Below are positions 16,636 to 26,197 of a DNA stretch of 64,000 nucleotides, one piece after another. Numbering within the stretch: position 1 is the first letter of the stretch; the number at the start of each line of letters is the position of its first letter. Below the pieces are notes generated by a model, which saw nothing but the letters and a program-made list of their open reading frames with translations, was not told the DNA's origin and made no database searches. Made by a program: the position numbers and the translations under genes. Origin of the DNA: Vibrio atlanticus (GTDB taxonomy: Bacteria > Pseudomonadota > Gammaproteobacteria > Enterobacterales > Vibrionaceae); contig NZ_AP025460.1 of NCBI RefSeq assembly GCF_024347315.1, positions 2,728,001 to 2,792,000 of the forward strand. The letters are read 5' to 3'.

Positions 16636-17586
16636 GTGAGAGAACGAACCCCACCTTTCCAAGGGATCTACTATTTTTATACTGCGGCTGAAACAGGCAG
16701 TTTTAAACTCGCGGCTGAAAAGCTGTTCGTCACGGCAGCTGCCGTCAGCCAACAAATTCGTCAACTTGAAGAGTGGCTAGGTGCAGACTTGTTTATTCGT
16801 CAGCACCGAAAAATAGTACTCACTCACGAAGGTGATGTGCTTTACCTGCAAGCTAAGAAAGGCTTTGCTCATATTCAAGATGGGGTAAGACGAATAAACC
16901 AAGACCCCAATCCTACTCAACTGTCTATTTCAACCGTACCATCATTTGCTCAACACTGGTTGGTGCCTAGAATTGGAGACTTTCGCGATCGTCACCCTGA
17001 TCTATCCATGTTGATTGAACCGACCAACAAGCTGGTGACGTTTGAAGATTCTAATGTCGATGTCTGCGTTCGATATGGTCATGGTAATTATCCAAACATT
17101 GAATCACGTTGGTTAATGGACGAAGTGGTTTACCCTGTCTGCCACCCTATCTACCAAGAGAAGCATGGTATTTATGACATCGACGATCTACACAAAGCAG
17201 AGCTAATTGAAGACCGATGGCCAGATATGGATTGGAATCTATGGCTAGACATTGTAGGAGCGAAGGCAGGACGCTCATCACTGCAATTTGATGGCTCGCA
17301 TTTTGTTTTAGAAGGTGCATTATCCGTACAAGGCGTTGCTCTTGTGAAGCACAGTTTGGTCTATCGGTATTTGCAGGAAAAGAAACTCGTTCGAATCGGT
17401 AACTTAGCACTCAAGCCTAAATACAATTACTTCTTATGTGCCCCTGCTGGCTACTTTCATCGAGAAAAGATAAAGCGTTTTGAGGCTTGGATGCAAAATC
17501 AGGTTCAGTTGTTTGGGAATAGAGGTCGAGAAGAACTAACTATTATAGAGACAGATTACCAGCTTAAATGGTCTGATAATTCATAA
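16636..17586 (+). CDS. LysR-family transcriptional regulator (GcvA-like)
   Basis: 316 aa when started at GTG 16636, which has AAGGA 8 bp upstream; the frame extends to ATG 16564 without a ribosome binding site. The N-terminal winged helix-turn-helix reads FYTAAETGSFKLAAEKLFVTAAAVSQQIRQLEEWLGADLFIRQ, as in GcvA-like LysR proteins. A periplasmic-binding-like effector domain follows (LSISTVPSFAQHWLVPRIGDF, VDVCVRYGHGNYP). Its likely target is the divergent DUF1127 gene or its own promoter; the effector is unknown. Confidence 0.88.
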   Translation: MRERTPPFQGIYYFYTAAETGSFKLAAEKLFVTAAAVSQQIRQLEEWLGADLFIRQHRKIVLTHEGDVLYLQAKKGFAHIQDGVRRINQDPNPTQLSISTVPSFAQHWLVPRIGDFRDRHPDLSMLIEPTNKLVTFEDSNVDVCVRYGHGNYPNIESRWLMDEVVYPVCHPIYQEKHGIYDIDDLHKAELIEDRWPDMDWNLWLDIVGAKAGRSSLQFDGSHFVLEGALSVQGVALVKHSLVYRYLQEKKLVRIGNLALKPKYNYFLCAPAGYFHREKIKRFEAWMQNQVQLFGNRGREELTIIETDYQLKWSDNS

Positions 17587-17631
17587 AGCGAAACTGGTAT
17601 ACTTAGCTCAAATAAATGGCGAGAACATCTC

Positions 17632-17844
17632 ATGACACAAGACAATAATCCACTTCACGGTATCACTCTACAGAAGCTACTGACTGAATTGGTTGAACAT
17701 TACGGTTGGGAAGAGTTGAGTTACATGGTGAACATCAACTGCTTTAAAAAAGACCCGAGCATTAAATCGAGCTTAAAATTTTTGCGTAAAACAGATTGGG
17801 CACGCACCAAAGTAGAGCAGATTTACATCGACTTAAAGCGTTAG
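17632..17844 (+). CDS. VF530-family (DUF2132) DNA-binding-like small protein
   Basis: 70 aa. [33 protein letters not shown] followed by [26 protein letters not shown] matches the VF530 family, named after a Vibrio fischeri protein of known fold. Members have a double helix-hairpin architecture and unknown function. It is 45 bp after the LysR gene on the same strand and may be cotranscribed. Confidence 0.85.
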   Translation: MTQDNNPLHGITLQKLLTELVEHYGWEELSYMVNINCFKKDPSIKSSLKFLRKTDWARTKVEQIYIDLKR

Positions 17845-17920
17845 TCTCTCCCTGCTTTATCAGTCCCGTGTTGAATAAATACGGGACAACCACTGTGTCT
17901 ACTTTTTAGGGGCTACATCA

Positions 17921-17969
17921 GCACCTCGCACCTCGCACCTCGCACCTCGCACCTCGCACCTCGCACCTC
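17921..17969. repeat. 7-bp tandem repeat, seven perfect copies
   Basis: The unit GCACCTC is repeated seven times without interruption (49 bp) between the VF530-family gene and the fusA2 terminator. Such perfect short repeats are prone to slipped-strand copy-number change. It overlaps no gene, so an effect, if any, would be on mRNA 3' ends. Confidence 0.9.
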
Positions 17970-17988
17970 GCGGTATATTACAAACAAT

Positions 17989-18025
17989 AAAAAGCCCCGC
18001 AAGCTTTCACTTGCGGGGCTTTTTT
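17989..18025. terminator. bidirectional intrinsic terminator
   Basis: An 11-bp stem AGCCCCGCAAG/CTTGCGGGGCT with a 6-nt loop, flanked by A5 and T6. It serves the plus-strand VF530-family gene and minus-strand fusA2. Confidence 0.92.
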
Positions 18026-18047
18026 AGCTAATTTAGAAAAGGGCTAA

Positions 18048-20135
18048 TTACTTACCAGCTTCTTTTTCTGCTTTAACTTTTGCAATCACTTCGTCAGCAA
18101 CGTTAGTTGGACATGGTGCGTATTGTGCGAATTCCATAGAGAATTGGCCACGACCAGAAGTGATAGTACGTAGGTGACCGATGTAGCCGAACATCTCAGA
18201 AAGAGGTACGTCAGCTTTAATACGAACACCAGTAACGCCAGCTTGTTGATCTTTGATCATGCCACGACGACGGTTAAGGTCACCGATAACATCACCAACG
18301 TGATCGTCTGGAGTGAACACGTCAACGTTCATGATAGGCTCAAGAAGTTGCGCGCCAGCTTTAGGCATAGATTGACGGAATGCGCCTTTCGCTGCGATTT
18401 CAAATGCGATAGCAGATGAATCGACTGCGTGGAAACCACCATCGAAAAGTTCAACTTCAACGTCTAGCGTAGGGAAGCCAGCTAGTACGCCGTTATCCAT
18501 CATGCCAGCAAAGCCTTTCTCAACTGCAGGCCAGAATTCTTTAGGAACGTTACCGCCCACAACTACTGAGTTGAACTTGAAGCCAGAACCTGCTTCACCA
18601 GGTTTGATACGGTAATCGATCTTACCGAATTGACCAGAACCACCAGACTGTTTCTTATGCGTGTAGCTATCTTCAATTGCTTGAGTGATAGTTTCACGGT
18701 AAGCAACTTGAGGAGCACCAACTGTTAGGTCAACGCCGTAAGTACGCTTAAGGATATCTACCTTGATGTCTAGGTGAAGCTCACCCATACCTTTAAGGAT
18801 AGTTTCGCCAGTTTCTTCGTCAGTCTCAACTTGGAAAGATGGATCTTCTGCAACCATTTTACCGATCGCGATACCCATTTTCTCAGAACCGCCTTTATCT
18901 TTTGGAGATACAGCGATAGAGATTACTGGAGTTGGGAAAACCATTGGCTCAAGCGTTACTTGGTCTTTTGGATCACATAGAGTGTGACCAGTTTGCACGT
19001 TCTTCATACCAACGATCGCAATGATGTCACCAGCTTGTGCGCTAGTTAGTTCGTTACGGTCATCAGCTTGCATCTCAACCATACGGCCAACACGCTCAGT
19101 TTTACCTGTGAATGAGTTAAGGATCGTGTCACCTTTGTTCAATTTACCAGAGTAAATACGAACGAAAGTTAGAGCACCGAAACGGTCATCCATGATTTTG
19201 AACGCAAGCGCTTTGAAAGTTTCTTCAGTAGAAACGATAGCGTGGTTGCCTGTTTCTTCGCCGTTCTCATCCATTAGAGGTTGAGGATCAACTTCAGTTG
19301 GAGAAGGTAGGTAATCTACTACAGCATCAAGGATAACTTGCATGCCTTTGTTCTTGAACGCAGAACCACAGAACGTAGGGAAGAATGCGATATCACGAGT
19401 ACCTTTACGGATACAACGTTTGATATCTTCGATAGAAGGCTCTTCACCTTCCATGTAAGCTTCCATTAGGTCATCGTCTTGCTCTACAGCAGTTTCGATT
19501 AGCTCTTCACGGTATTGCTCAACGTCATCAACCATGTCCGCAGGAACATCAGTGATTTCGTAGTTTTCAGGAAGACCAGTGTCATCCCAAACGTATGCTT
19601 TACGGCTTAGAAGGTCTACAACACCCACGAATTCATCTTCGCGGCCGATTGGTAGAACCATAACTAGAGGAGTTGCACCTAGAACGTTTTTAACTTGGTC
19701 AACAACGTTGTAGAAATCTGCACCCATACGGTCTAGTTTGTTAACGAAGATCAGACGAGATACTTCTGATTCGTTAGCGTAGCGCCAGTTAGTTTCTGAT
19801 TGTGGTTCAACACCACCAGAACCACAGAATACACCGATACCGCCATCAAGTACTTTAAGAGAACGGTATACTTCAACTGTGAAGTCAACGTGTCCAGGAG
19901 TATCGATAACGTTTAGACGGTGACCGTTCCAGAAACAGCTTACAGCTGCTGATTGGATAGTAATTCCGCGCTCAGCTTCCTGTTCCATGAAGTCAGTAGT
20001 TGATTCGCCATCATGTACTTCACCAGTCTTGTGGATCTGACCAGTTAGCTTAAGGATACGCTCAGTGGTAGTTGTTTTACCCGCATCAACGTGCGCGAAA
20101 ATACCAATGTTTCTGTATTTCGATAAATCTGCCAT
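18048..20135 (-). CDS. fusA2: elongation factor G, second copy (EF-G2 type)
   Basis: 695 aa translational GTPase with all five EF-G domains. G1 is [12 protein letters not shown] at about residues 14-25, switch [12 protein letters not shown]3 [10 protein letters not shown]4 NKLDRMG, and domain IV carries [13 protein letters not shown]. It catalyses ribosome translocation or recycling. Vibrio genomes usually carry another EF-G in the str operon with rpsL, rpsG and tuf; this copy stands alone next to radA, as VC2342 does in V. cholerae. Its length and motifs are intact, so it should be active. Confidence 0.92.
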   Translation of the reverse strand: MADLSKYRNIGIFAHVDAGKTTTTERILKLTGQIHKTGEVHDGESTTDFMEQEAERGITIQSAAVSCFWNGHRLNVIDTPGHVDFTVEVYRSLKVLDGGIGVFCGSGGVEPQSETNWRYANESEVSRLIFVNKLDRMGADFYNVVDQVKNVLGATPLVMVLPIGREDEFVGVVDLLSRKAYVWDDTGLPENYEITDVPADMVDDVEQYREELIETAVEQDDDLMEAYMEGEEPSIEDIKRCIRKGTRDIAFFPTFCGSAFKNKGMQVILDAVVDYLPSPTEVDPQPLMDENGEETGNHAIVSTEETFKALAFKIMDDRFGALTFVRIYSGKLNKGDTILNSFTGKTERVGRMVEMQADDRNELTSAQAGDIIAIVGMKNVQTGHTLCDPKDQVTLEPMVFPTPVISIAVSPKDKGGSEKMGIAIGKMVAEDPSFQVETDEETGETILKGMGELHLDIKVDILKRTYGVDLTVGAPQVAYRETITQAIEDSYTHKKQSGGSGQFGKIDYRIKPGEAGSGFKFNSVVVGGNVPKEFWPAVEKGFAGMMDNGVLAGFPTLDVEVELFDGGFHAVDSSAIAFEIAAKGAFRQSMPKAGAQLLEPIMNVDVFTPDDHVGDVIGDLNRRRGMIKDQQAGVTGVRIKADVPLSEMFGYIGHLRTITSGRGQFSMEFAQYAPCPTNVADEVIAKVKAEKEAGK

Positions 20136-20229
20136 TGTCTTACTCTGTTAATAGGATATAAAATGCGCGCAGAGTATATCACAATCTGTGAGGACTGATA
20201 GCTTTGCATGCATTTGGGACTAAAAAACT

Positions 20230-20260
20230 TTGCCTTTTTCTAACATATAGAAAAAGGCAA
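20230..20260. repeat. inverted repeat between radA and fusA2
   Basis: Arms TTGCCTTTTTCTA and TAGAAAAAGGCAA (13 bp) are separated by 5 nt. It could be the radA terminator or a structured element, though no long T-run follows on the minus strand. Confidence 0.55.
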
Positions 20261-20297
20261 TCTGAAGAAACAATCTAAATGATTGTTAAGTTTAGTG

Positions 20298-20329
20298 CTA
20301 ACTTAAAGCGAAAATAGCGTTTAAGTTAG
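20298..20329. repeat. second inverted repeat between radA and fusA2
   Basis: Arms CTAACTTAAA and TTTAAGTTAG (10 bp) flank a 12-nt centre that itself contains GCG/CGC-like ends. Only 40 bp separates it from the radA stop. Function not known. Confidence 0.5.
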
Positions 20330-20369
20330 ACTGAATTTCTGCTGTATAGAGTAGCTGAAGTGAGCTCAA

Positions 20370-21749
20370 TTACAACTCATCAAAAGCATTAATTGCTTCC
20401 GATAATTTTTTCACACCGTGGATCTGCATTCCTGGAATGCCACCTTTAGGCATGTTAGCCGCTGGTACAATGGCTCTCTTGAAGCCGTGTTTAAACGCCT
20501 CATTTAAGCGCTCTTGACCGCTCGGTACAGGTCGAATCTCACCAGCAAGGCCTACTTCGCCAAAAACCACCACATCTTTTGGCAATGCGCGGTCTCTGAA
20601 ACTCGAAAGTAAAGCCATTACCAATGCAAGATCGGCACTGGTTTCGGTTACTTTAACACCACCAACGACATTCACAAACACATCTTGGTCAGCCATTTGT
20701 AAGCCGCCGTGTTTATGCAGCACGGCTAGTAACAATGACAGTCGATTTTGCTCGAGACCAACAGCGACACGACGCGGGTTAGCCAGCTGCGAATAATCCA
20801 CCAGCGCTTGGATTTCAACAAGAAGTGGACGCGTTCCTTCCCAAACTACCATCACTGAACTGCCTGAGGTTTCTTCTTCACCACGAGACAGAAAAATAGC
20901 CGATGGATTGCTAACTTCTTTTAGCCCTTGCCCTGTCATAGCAAACACACCTAGCTCATTCACTGCACCAAAACGGTTCTTGTGGCTGCGCAAGGTTCTA
21001 AAACGACTGTCCGTTCCGCCATCTAACAGCACAGAGCAGTCAATAATGTGTTCAAGTACTTTTGGTCCCGCTAAGGTACCGTCTTTAGTTACGTGTCCCA
21101 CTAGGAATACGGCAACGTTGTTCTGTTTCGCATAGCGCGTTAATGCGGTTGCCGATTCACGCACCTGAGCAACACTACCTGGAGACGATTGAACATCAGC
21201 GACATGCATAACTTGGATTGAATCGATAACCATGATCTTAGGCTGCTCTCTTTCTGCAACCTGACAGATTTTATCAACATTGGTTTCAGAGAGCATTTTG
21301 AGATGCTCTTTTGGTAACCCTAATCGAGATGCTCGCATCGCAACTTGTTGAAGAGATTCTTCGCCAGTGACATAAAGTGTCGGTAACTGGGAAGAAAGCT
21401 GACACATAGTCTGCAATAACAGCGTTGATTTACCGGCACCAGGGTTACCACCAATAAGAATCGCAGCGCCAGGTACAACACCACCACCAAGTACACGATC
21501 AAGCTCTTTGAAGCCACTACTAAAGCGCGGGACCTCTTGCAAGTCGATTTCCGATAGCGTTTGAACCGAAGATTCAGTTGCACCACCAGCGTAACCACTT
21601 AGTCGTTCATTGCGCGCGACCTGAGGTGAAGCGGCTAACCTAACTTCTGTAATCGTGTTCCAAGCACCACATGCATTGCACTGCCCTTGCCAACGTGGAA
21701 AGTCAGCACCACAGTCATTACACACATAAGCTCGCTTTGCCTTAGCCAT
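20370..21749 (-). CDS. radA: RadA, DNA branch-migration ATPase
   Basis: 459 aa. An N-terminal four-Cys zinc finger (CNDCGADFPRWQGQCNACG) is followed by a RecA-like core with Walker A GGNPGAGKST near residues 101-110, the RadA-specific KNRFGAVNELGVF, and a C-terminal Lon-protease-like domain. RadA extends heteroduplex DNA during recombinational repair and natural transformation. It stands upstream of fusA2 and divergent from plzC. Confidence 0.96.
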   Translation of the reverse strand: MAKAKRAYVCNDCGADFPRWQGQCNACGAWNTITEVRLAASPQVARNERLSGYAGGATESSVQTLSEIDLQEVPRFSSGFKELDRVLGGGVVPGAAILIGGNPGAGKSTLLLQTMCQLSSQLPTLYVTGEESLQQVAMRASRLGLPKEHLKMLSETNVDKICQVAEREQPKIMVIDSIQVMHVADVQSSPGSVAQVRESATALTRYAKQNNVAVFLVGHVTKDGTLAGPKVLEHIIDCSVLLDGGTDSRFRTLRSHKNRFGAVNELGVFAMTGQGLKEVSNPSAIFLSRGEEETSGSSVMVVWEGTRPLLVEIQALVDYSQLANPRRVAVGLEQNRLSLLLAVLHKHGGLQMADQDVFVNVVGGVKVTETSADLALVMALLSSFRDRALPKDVVVFGEVGLAGEIRPVPSGQERLNEAFKHGFKRAIVPAANMPKGGIPGMQIHGVKKLSEAINAFDEL

Positions 21750-21910
21750 AAAACCTCAATAATTTGCTTAGTAACGGGTAAATGTTGCTATTTTGTGACC
21801 CCGTTGACCGTACAGGTGAAAATAAAAGTTGCAGTAGGGCCACGAATACCTAAAGATCAAATACAACTCGTCGATAACAATAACGCACCATCCATTCTAA
21901 CAAGAAAAGT

Positions 21911-24259
21911 ATGCAGCAATCTGAAATTCTATCTGTAGCAGAACGACTTATTCCGGCCTACCATGCCGAAGATTTCGAATTCCTTCTTTCTCAAATGACA
22001 GAAGGCGAATCACCGTCTCTAAAACTGCTCGTTAAAATGGAACTGAATCGTATCATGGCTCCGTGCACAAAGAGCATTGATTTACGCGGGCGTATTGATA
22101 ATGAATGTCATCAATTCACGCTAGACGAGCGTAAACATTGGCTTGATGACATAGCTTTGAACGCGTATCAACGTGGTACTAAAAAATTTAAAGGTTATAC
22201 CGAGGGCGTGTGGGAGTTAGTGATGACACCTCGCATTCAACCTCTTCGTAATATTGTTAAAACATCCTCTCAAGATGACCACGATATCACTAACGCTGAT
22301 AGCCCCTATGAAGCAGAAGCCATTAACCTCGGTTACGATTTAAAACGCAAAGAAAACAGGCTCAAGATTAGCTCACAGGTTGAAATCACCACGCCTAAAG
22401 GACAAAGCCTACATGGTGTGACGGTTGATATTTCTCCGTCAGGTGCAAAGTTCAAGGTACCAAGAGCGTTTAAATACAACCTAGGGGAAATCATCAGTGT
22501 TAAATTCACTGAGCTTGTTGAAAAGTCGCTAGAGGCCGATGTTAATGAGGCGGTTGAATTTCGTATTCTGGGCATTGATGAATCCTACGAGAACAATGCA
22601 GTCAAATTTTTAAGATGCATGAGAATCAGCGATACAACGAGTGTGGCTCGTTTACTCGATGAATCTCTAAATAGTGTCAGCAAGAAAACCAGCCATGAGA
22701 ATCAAGATAGGCTCATTCGAACGCGAACTCGCGGTATTGAACACACCTATCTAAAGTACACCTGTAATCTCCCTCTATTCTTCAGTGGTAGTGAGTTGAA
22801 GCTCGCGCTGCTCACGGATAACAATCATCCCCAATGGCAATACTGGCATGATGAGCGTAACCAACAGGCTCTGGGTACTTTGTTCAACGAACAACGTATG
22901 AACTTACTCGCTAAGCCTGGCGTGAAGGGAACCAGTAACGTTATCTACTCTTTTACCCATGAACATAAAAATAAGACCTTGTTCTACTCGATGATGCTGC
23001 CTGAAGCTTCTCGTGAAGAGAGGCAACTGTTCTGGCACATCGGCGGTAAACGTAAAAGTTGGAAGGCGTTCAAATTCTCGGTTTTCGAATTATCCGACTC
23101 TGAGCGACAAGCCTTAGCTGAGCATTCAGATACGCTTGCTCAAAGCTCAGCGCAACTGACTCATTGCGGTATCTTGCAAGAGATCGGTGATCACGAAAGT
23201 GCTGCCGATTATCTATTAAGTGAAAAACCACGCATTCCAAGCAGTGATCTTAATCGCTTTCGTCATCCGCGAACGGTGGTGGGGAACATTCAAAGTATCT
23301 ACTTTGATTCCCAAAGTCGTCGTAAAGAACCGAGATATAGCTTTAAATCACCAATTCAACTCACATCACAAGATAGCCCAACAATAAACGGACACACTGT
23401 AGACATATCAAAACGTGGCCTAAGCATTACCCTTGAACACCCAATGGTACTCAAGATTGATGATCCGGTTGTGGTGAATTTCAATGAACTGCAACTCTAT
23501 GATAAAAACTTGCCATTAAGCACAGTGCCTTACCATGTAATTCGTGTAAGCCCGAACGGTTGCAACGTTCAATTGGTTATCACCGAGAATGCAAAAACAA
23601 TGCGCACCATCGCCTTCCTTAATGGGCTTATCGATCAGAACCAAAGTAAGCTAAATAAGAAGCAAGAAATACTGCCCACCGATTCACTGCTTAAATCACT
23701 GCACACTGTTTTGCTTAACAAAATGGTCAGTAATCCAATTTTCATTGATAAGCCGGGCTCAACGTTGCGTTGTAAGCTCATTGGTGTGAACTTCCCGCTG
23801 AACAAGCATCTAGCGTTACTCGCTAAACTTGGGCACAACCAAAAGTTTTCACTAGAACCGATTTTCAAAGGTCATTCTAATTCACTATTAGCTGAGCCAC
23901 TGAAAAGAATTGAAGGTGCAGAGCCAAAACATCATGACGTATACATTGCTGCGATAAAGTTTGGTAACAAGATTCAATCTGTACATACGAAGTTGGTGAA
24001 AGACTTTGCATCTACAAAAGAACGTATTTCGTTCATTAAGAAAGCACAAGATCTGGGTGATGTGTATGTACTGCGAGTCACTACCGCCCCTATCTTTAAT
24101 CCATTAACAAGTTTGTTCCAATCAGACTTAGCCGAGCTTTCGCGCATCAGTATGCACCAAGCGAAGAAGTTAGAGAGTGAGGTCACCGCTTTTATTGGTT
24201 ATGGTGAGATAGAAGACATTACCGATGAAGTATTGATTCGACTAGAACTCTCGCACTAA
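21911..24259 (+). CDS. plzC: tandem-PilZ c-di-GMP receptor protein (PlzC-like)
   Basis: 782 aa cytoplasmic protein. Two PilZ domains each have the c-di-GMP signature: RKENR at 146-150 with DISPSG at 173-178, and RKEPR at 471-475 with DISKRG at 498-503. The remaining regions have no domain I recognise. Between radA and serB this matches the position and size of V. cholerae VC2344 (PlzC), one of five PilZ proteins there. It should bind c-di-GMP; the downstream partner is unknown. The ribosome binding site before ATG 21911 is weak. Confidence 0.88.
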   Translation: MQQSEILSVAERLIPAYHAEDFEFLLSQMTEGESPSLKLLVKMELNRIMAPCTKSIDLRGRIDNECHQFTLDERKHWLDDIALNAYQRGTKKFKGYTEGVWELVMTPRIQPLRNIVKTSSQDDHDITNADSPYEAEAINLGYDLKRKENRLKISSQVEITTPKGQSLHGVTVDISPSGAKFKVPRAFKYNLGEIISVKFTELVEKSLEADVNEAVEFRILGIDESYENNAVKFLRCMRISDTTSVARLLDESLNSVSKKTSHENQDRLIRTRTRGIEHTYLKYTCNLPLFFSGSELKLALLTDNNHPQWQYWHDERNQQALGTLFNEQRMNLLAKPGVKGTSNVIYSFTHEHKNKTLFYSMMLPEASREERQLFWHIGGKRKSWKAFKFSVFELSDSERQALAEHSDTLAQSSAQLTHCGILQEIGDHESAADYLLSEKPRIPSSDLNRFRHPRTVVGNIQSIYFDSQSRRKEPRYSFKSPIQLTSQDSPTINGHTVDISKRGLSITLEHPMVLKIDDPVVVNFNELQLYDKNLPLSTVPYHVIRVSPNGCNVQLVITENAKTMRTIAFLNGLIDQNQSKLNKKQEILPTDSLLKSLHTVLLNKMVSNPIFIDKPGSTLRCKLIGVNFPLNKHLALLAKLGHNQKFSLEPIFKGHSNSLLAEPLKRIEGAEPKHHDVYIAAIKFGNKIQSVHTKLVKDFASTKERISFIKKAQDLGDVYVLRVTTAPIFNPLTSLFQSDLAELSRISMHQAKKLESEVTAFIGYGEIEDITDEVLIRLELSH

Positions 24260-24308
24260 ATAACCAGATCAACTTACCGGTTTGTCGACTTATCGGATTT
24301 AAAAGTAG

Positions 24309-24336
24309 AAAAAGCAGGCTTATCGCCTGCTTTTTT
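24309..24336. terminator. terminator between plzC and serB
   Basis: GCAGGC/GCCTGC stem with T6 on the plus strand and A-run on the other side, serving both convergent genes. Confidence 0.88.
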
Positions 24337-24363
24337 GTATCCGTTATACCGCCCTAAATATGA

Positions 24364-25344
24364 CTAAGGCTTCGCTTGCCAGCTGATTTTTTGCTGCTTA
24401 GCTAATACACCTGACAAGATACAAAGCACCCCACCTAAGCCAGCATAACGCACAGCAGTTTGTGCCTGTTGTTCAACTTTCGGTTTTGCATGGTAAGCAA
24501 TCCCTAAACCAGCAGAACCCATCATAACCAAGTCATTGGCACCATCACCCACGGCAACGGTGTTATGCAGTTCCAGTTCATACTCTTCAGCAAGTTCTAC
24601 CAAGATATCCGCTTTGGTCTGTGCGGAAACAACATCGCCTAATACTTCACCCGTCAATTTACCATTGACGATCTCTAGCGTGTTTGACTGAGCGTGGTCA
24701 AGATCAAGCGTATCTTTCAGGTAGTCTGAGAAATAAGTAAAACCACCCGATGCAATCGCCGTCTTCCAGCCAAGTTTATTCAGAGTATTCACTAGCTCAA
24801 CCAAGTCTGGCATGAATGGTAATGACTGGCGCACTTGCTCCAGTATCGACTCATCCGCACCTTTCAGTGCCCCAACGCGTTGGCGTAGGCTCTGTTCAAA
24901 GTCGAGCTCGCCTTGCATCGCACGCTCTGTGATTTCAGAAACTAACTCTCCGACTCCTGCGAGCTTTGCTATCTCATCGATGCATTCAATTTGGATTGCT
25001 GTGGAGTCCATATCCATCACGATCAAACCTGGCTTAGATAAGTCTGGGACCTCGCTAAGGCAAGCATAATCAAGCTTCAGTGCTTGTAAAATTTCTTCGT
25101 GTGCAGGGGTTAAGTTCCCTGACATCAGTGCCACTTCATAATGTCCCACCTTCCACGTATTGAGGATGGTGTTGTAGGTACCAGTGAAAAAGTCGATGTC
25201 ATCGAATGATTGTGGAGATAGGTACTCACCGAACACAATCCAATTGGCTTTAGATTTAGCGAGTTGAGAAGCGAAACGTGTCTCGGGGAGTCGGGTTAAT
25301 AATGTCGTATGCCTTTTAATCGGCAGATATTTCTGAGCGTCCAT
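24364..25344 (-). CDS. serB: phosphoserine phosphatase SerB
   Basis: 326 aa HAD-superfamily phosphatase catalysing the last step of serine synthesis. The nucleophile motif is VMDMDSTAIQIECIDE at about residues 108-123, the substrate/Ser motif SGGFTYF near 200, and the metal-binding motif GDGANDLVMMG near 267. The N-terminal 100 residues are the regulatory-like region usual in gamma-proteobacterial SerB. It is convergent with plzC and divergent from smp. Confidence 0.95.
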   Translation of the reverse strand: MDAQKYLPIKRHTTLLTRLPETRFASQLAKSKANWIVFGEYLSPQSFDDIDFFTGTYNTILNTWKVGHYEVALMSGNLTPAHEEILQALKLDYACLSEVPDLSKPGLIVMDMDSTAIQIECIDEIAKLAGVGELVSEITERAMQGELDFEQSLRQRVGALKGADESILEQVRQSLPFMPDLVELVNTLNKLGWKTAIASGGFTYFSDYLKDTLDLDHAQSNTLEIVNGKLTGEVLGDVVSAQTKADILVELAEEYELELHNTVAVGDGANDLVMMGSAGLGIAYHAKPKVEQQAQTAVRYAGLGGVLCILSGVLAKQQKISWQAKP

Positions 25345-25453
25345 GTGTATGATTCCTAATTAACTATGCTAAACGTTAACCTATTGCAATTTGAAAACGC
25401 AAGTCTCAATATGTCTTAATCATAACATTTGTTTATTTCAGGCTTCGTGAAAC

Positions 25454-26065
25454 ATGAATGAATCATTGTTCTCAATACGTAACGCTTTACGAGTACTAGC
25501 CCTAATTTTGTTGGCTGCTATGTTCGTGGTAACCATTAAAAACACGGTCGTGATCAGTAAAGGTAATGAGAAGATCCAAGCAAAACAGTTGGAAACGCTG
25601 ACCAAGCTACTGATCTCACAGGCATCACTTTCAGCCAGTAAGATGATCACTCAGCAAGACCAAGAGCGCCTGCTAGAGCTCACTAACCAACTGTCTCAGG
25701 ATCGATTGGTATTTGATACCACCATCTACGATGCAGAAGGGATCCGACTGGCTTCGAGTGAAAAAGCGCTCTCGGTACGCGAGGTTCTTGGCTTAGACAC
25801 ACCTCTTTCAACGGCAAGTATCGGCAGGCAGCAACTCGTTGAACCTATTTACTCTCCAGAGAGTACGATCATTGGCTTTATCCGCGTGACTTTTGAGACA
25901 GGAAAAATGACAGCTATTTCTGATCATCACTACCGTAAGAGCGATCGCTACATGATCGGCATGGTCTTAATGGGATTTGTCAGTGGCGTGTTGTTCATCA
26001 TGCTTATTCGTAAAAGAAAGGCTAAGTCTGGGGAAAACTGGCTGCTTAAAAATGTCAGCTCTTAA
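25454..26065 (+). CDS. smp: Smp/YtjB family membrane protein
   Basis: 203 aa with two membrane helices (about residues 11-31 and 165-185) enclosing a periplasmic domain with a helix (QAKQLETLTKLLISQASLSASK) and a sensor-like segment (FDTTIYDAEGIRLASSE). This is the YtjB/Smp family, conserved divergent from serB in gamma-proteobacteria. It has no known enzymatic activity. Confidence 0.88.
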   Translation: MNESLFSIRNALRVLALILLAAMFVVTIKNTVVISKGNEKIQAKQLETLTKLLISQASLSASKMITQQDQERLLELTNQLSQDRLVFDTTIYDAEGIRLASSEKALSVREVLGLDTPLSTASIGRQQLVEPIYSPESTIIGFIRVTFETGKMTAISDHHYRKSDRYMIGMVLMGFVSGVLFIMLIRKRKAKSGENWLLKNVSS

Positions 26066-26088
26066 CGGCTTAGTTTAACAAATTCAAT

Positions 26089-26124
26089 AAAAAGCCCCGA
26101 AGCTCAGGCAGCAACGGGGCTTTT
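26089..26124. terminator. bidirectional terminator between smp and deoD
   Basis: Outer stem GCCCCG/CGGGGC, with A5 on the left and T4 on the right. It can end smp (+) and the deo operon (-). Confidence 0.8.
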
Positions 26125-26126
26125 GT

Positions 26127-26174
26127 TATCTATTAAACTTTGCGGTATCTATTAAACTTTGCGGTATCTATTAA
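26127..26174. repeat. 19-bp direct repeat, about 2.5 copies
   Basis: The unit TATCTATTAAACTTTGCGG occurs twice perfectly, followed by the first 10 bases of a third copy, in the gap just after the deoD stop. It is probably a local duplication. Confidence 0.85.
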
Positions 26175-26197
26175 GCTTTTTGAAATCTATGAGCTGA

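Noticed and set aside
17921..17969. Short tandem repeat as a possible CRISPR array
   Set aside because: The 7-bp units are contiguous with no spacers and no cas genes lie nearby.
21687..21938. 83-codon plus-strand frame across the radA-plzC junction
   Set aside because: It overlaps the radA start on the opposite strand and the plzC start in another frame, and has no domain pattern.
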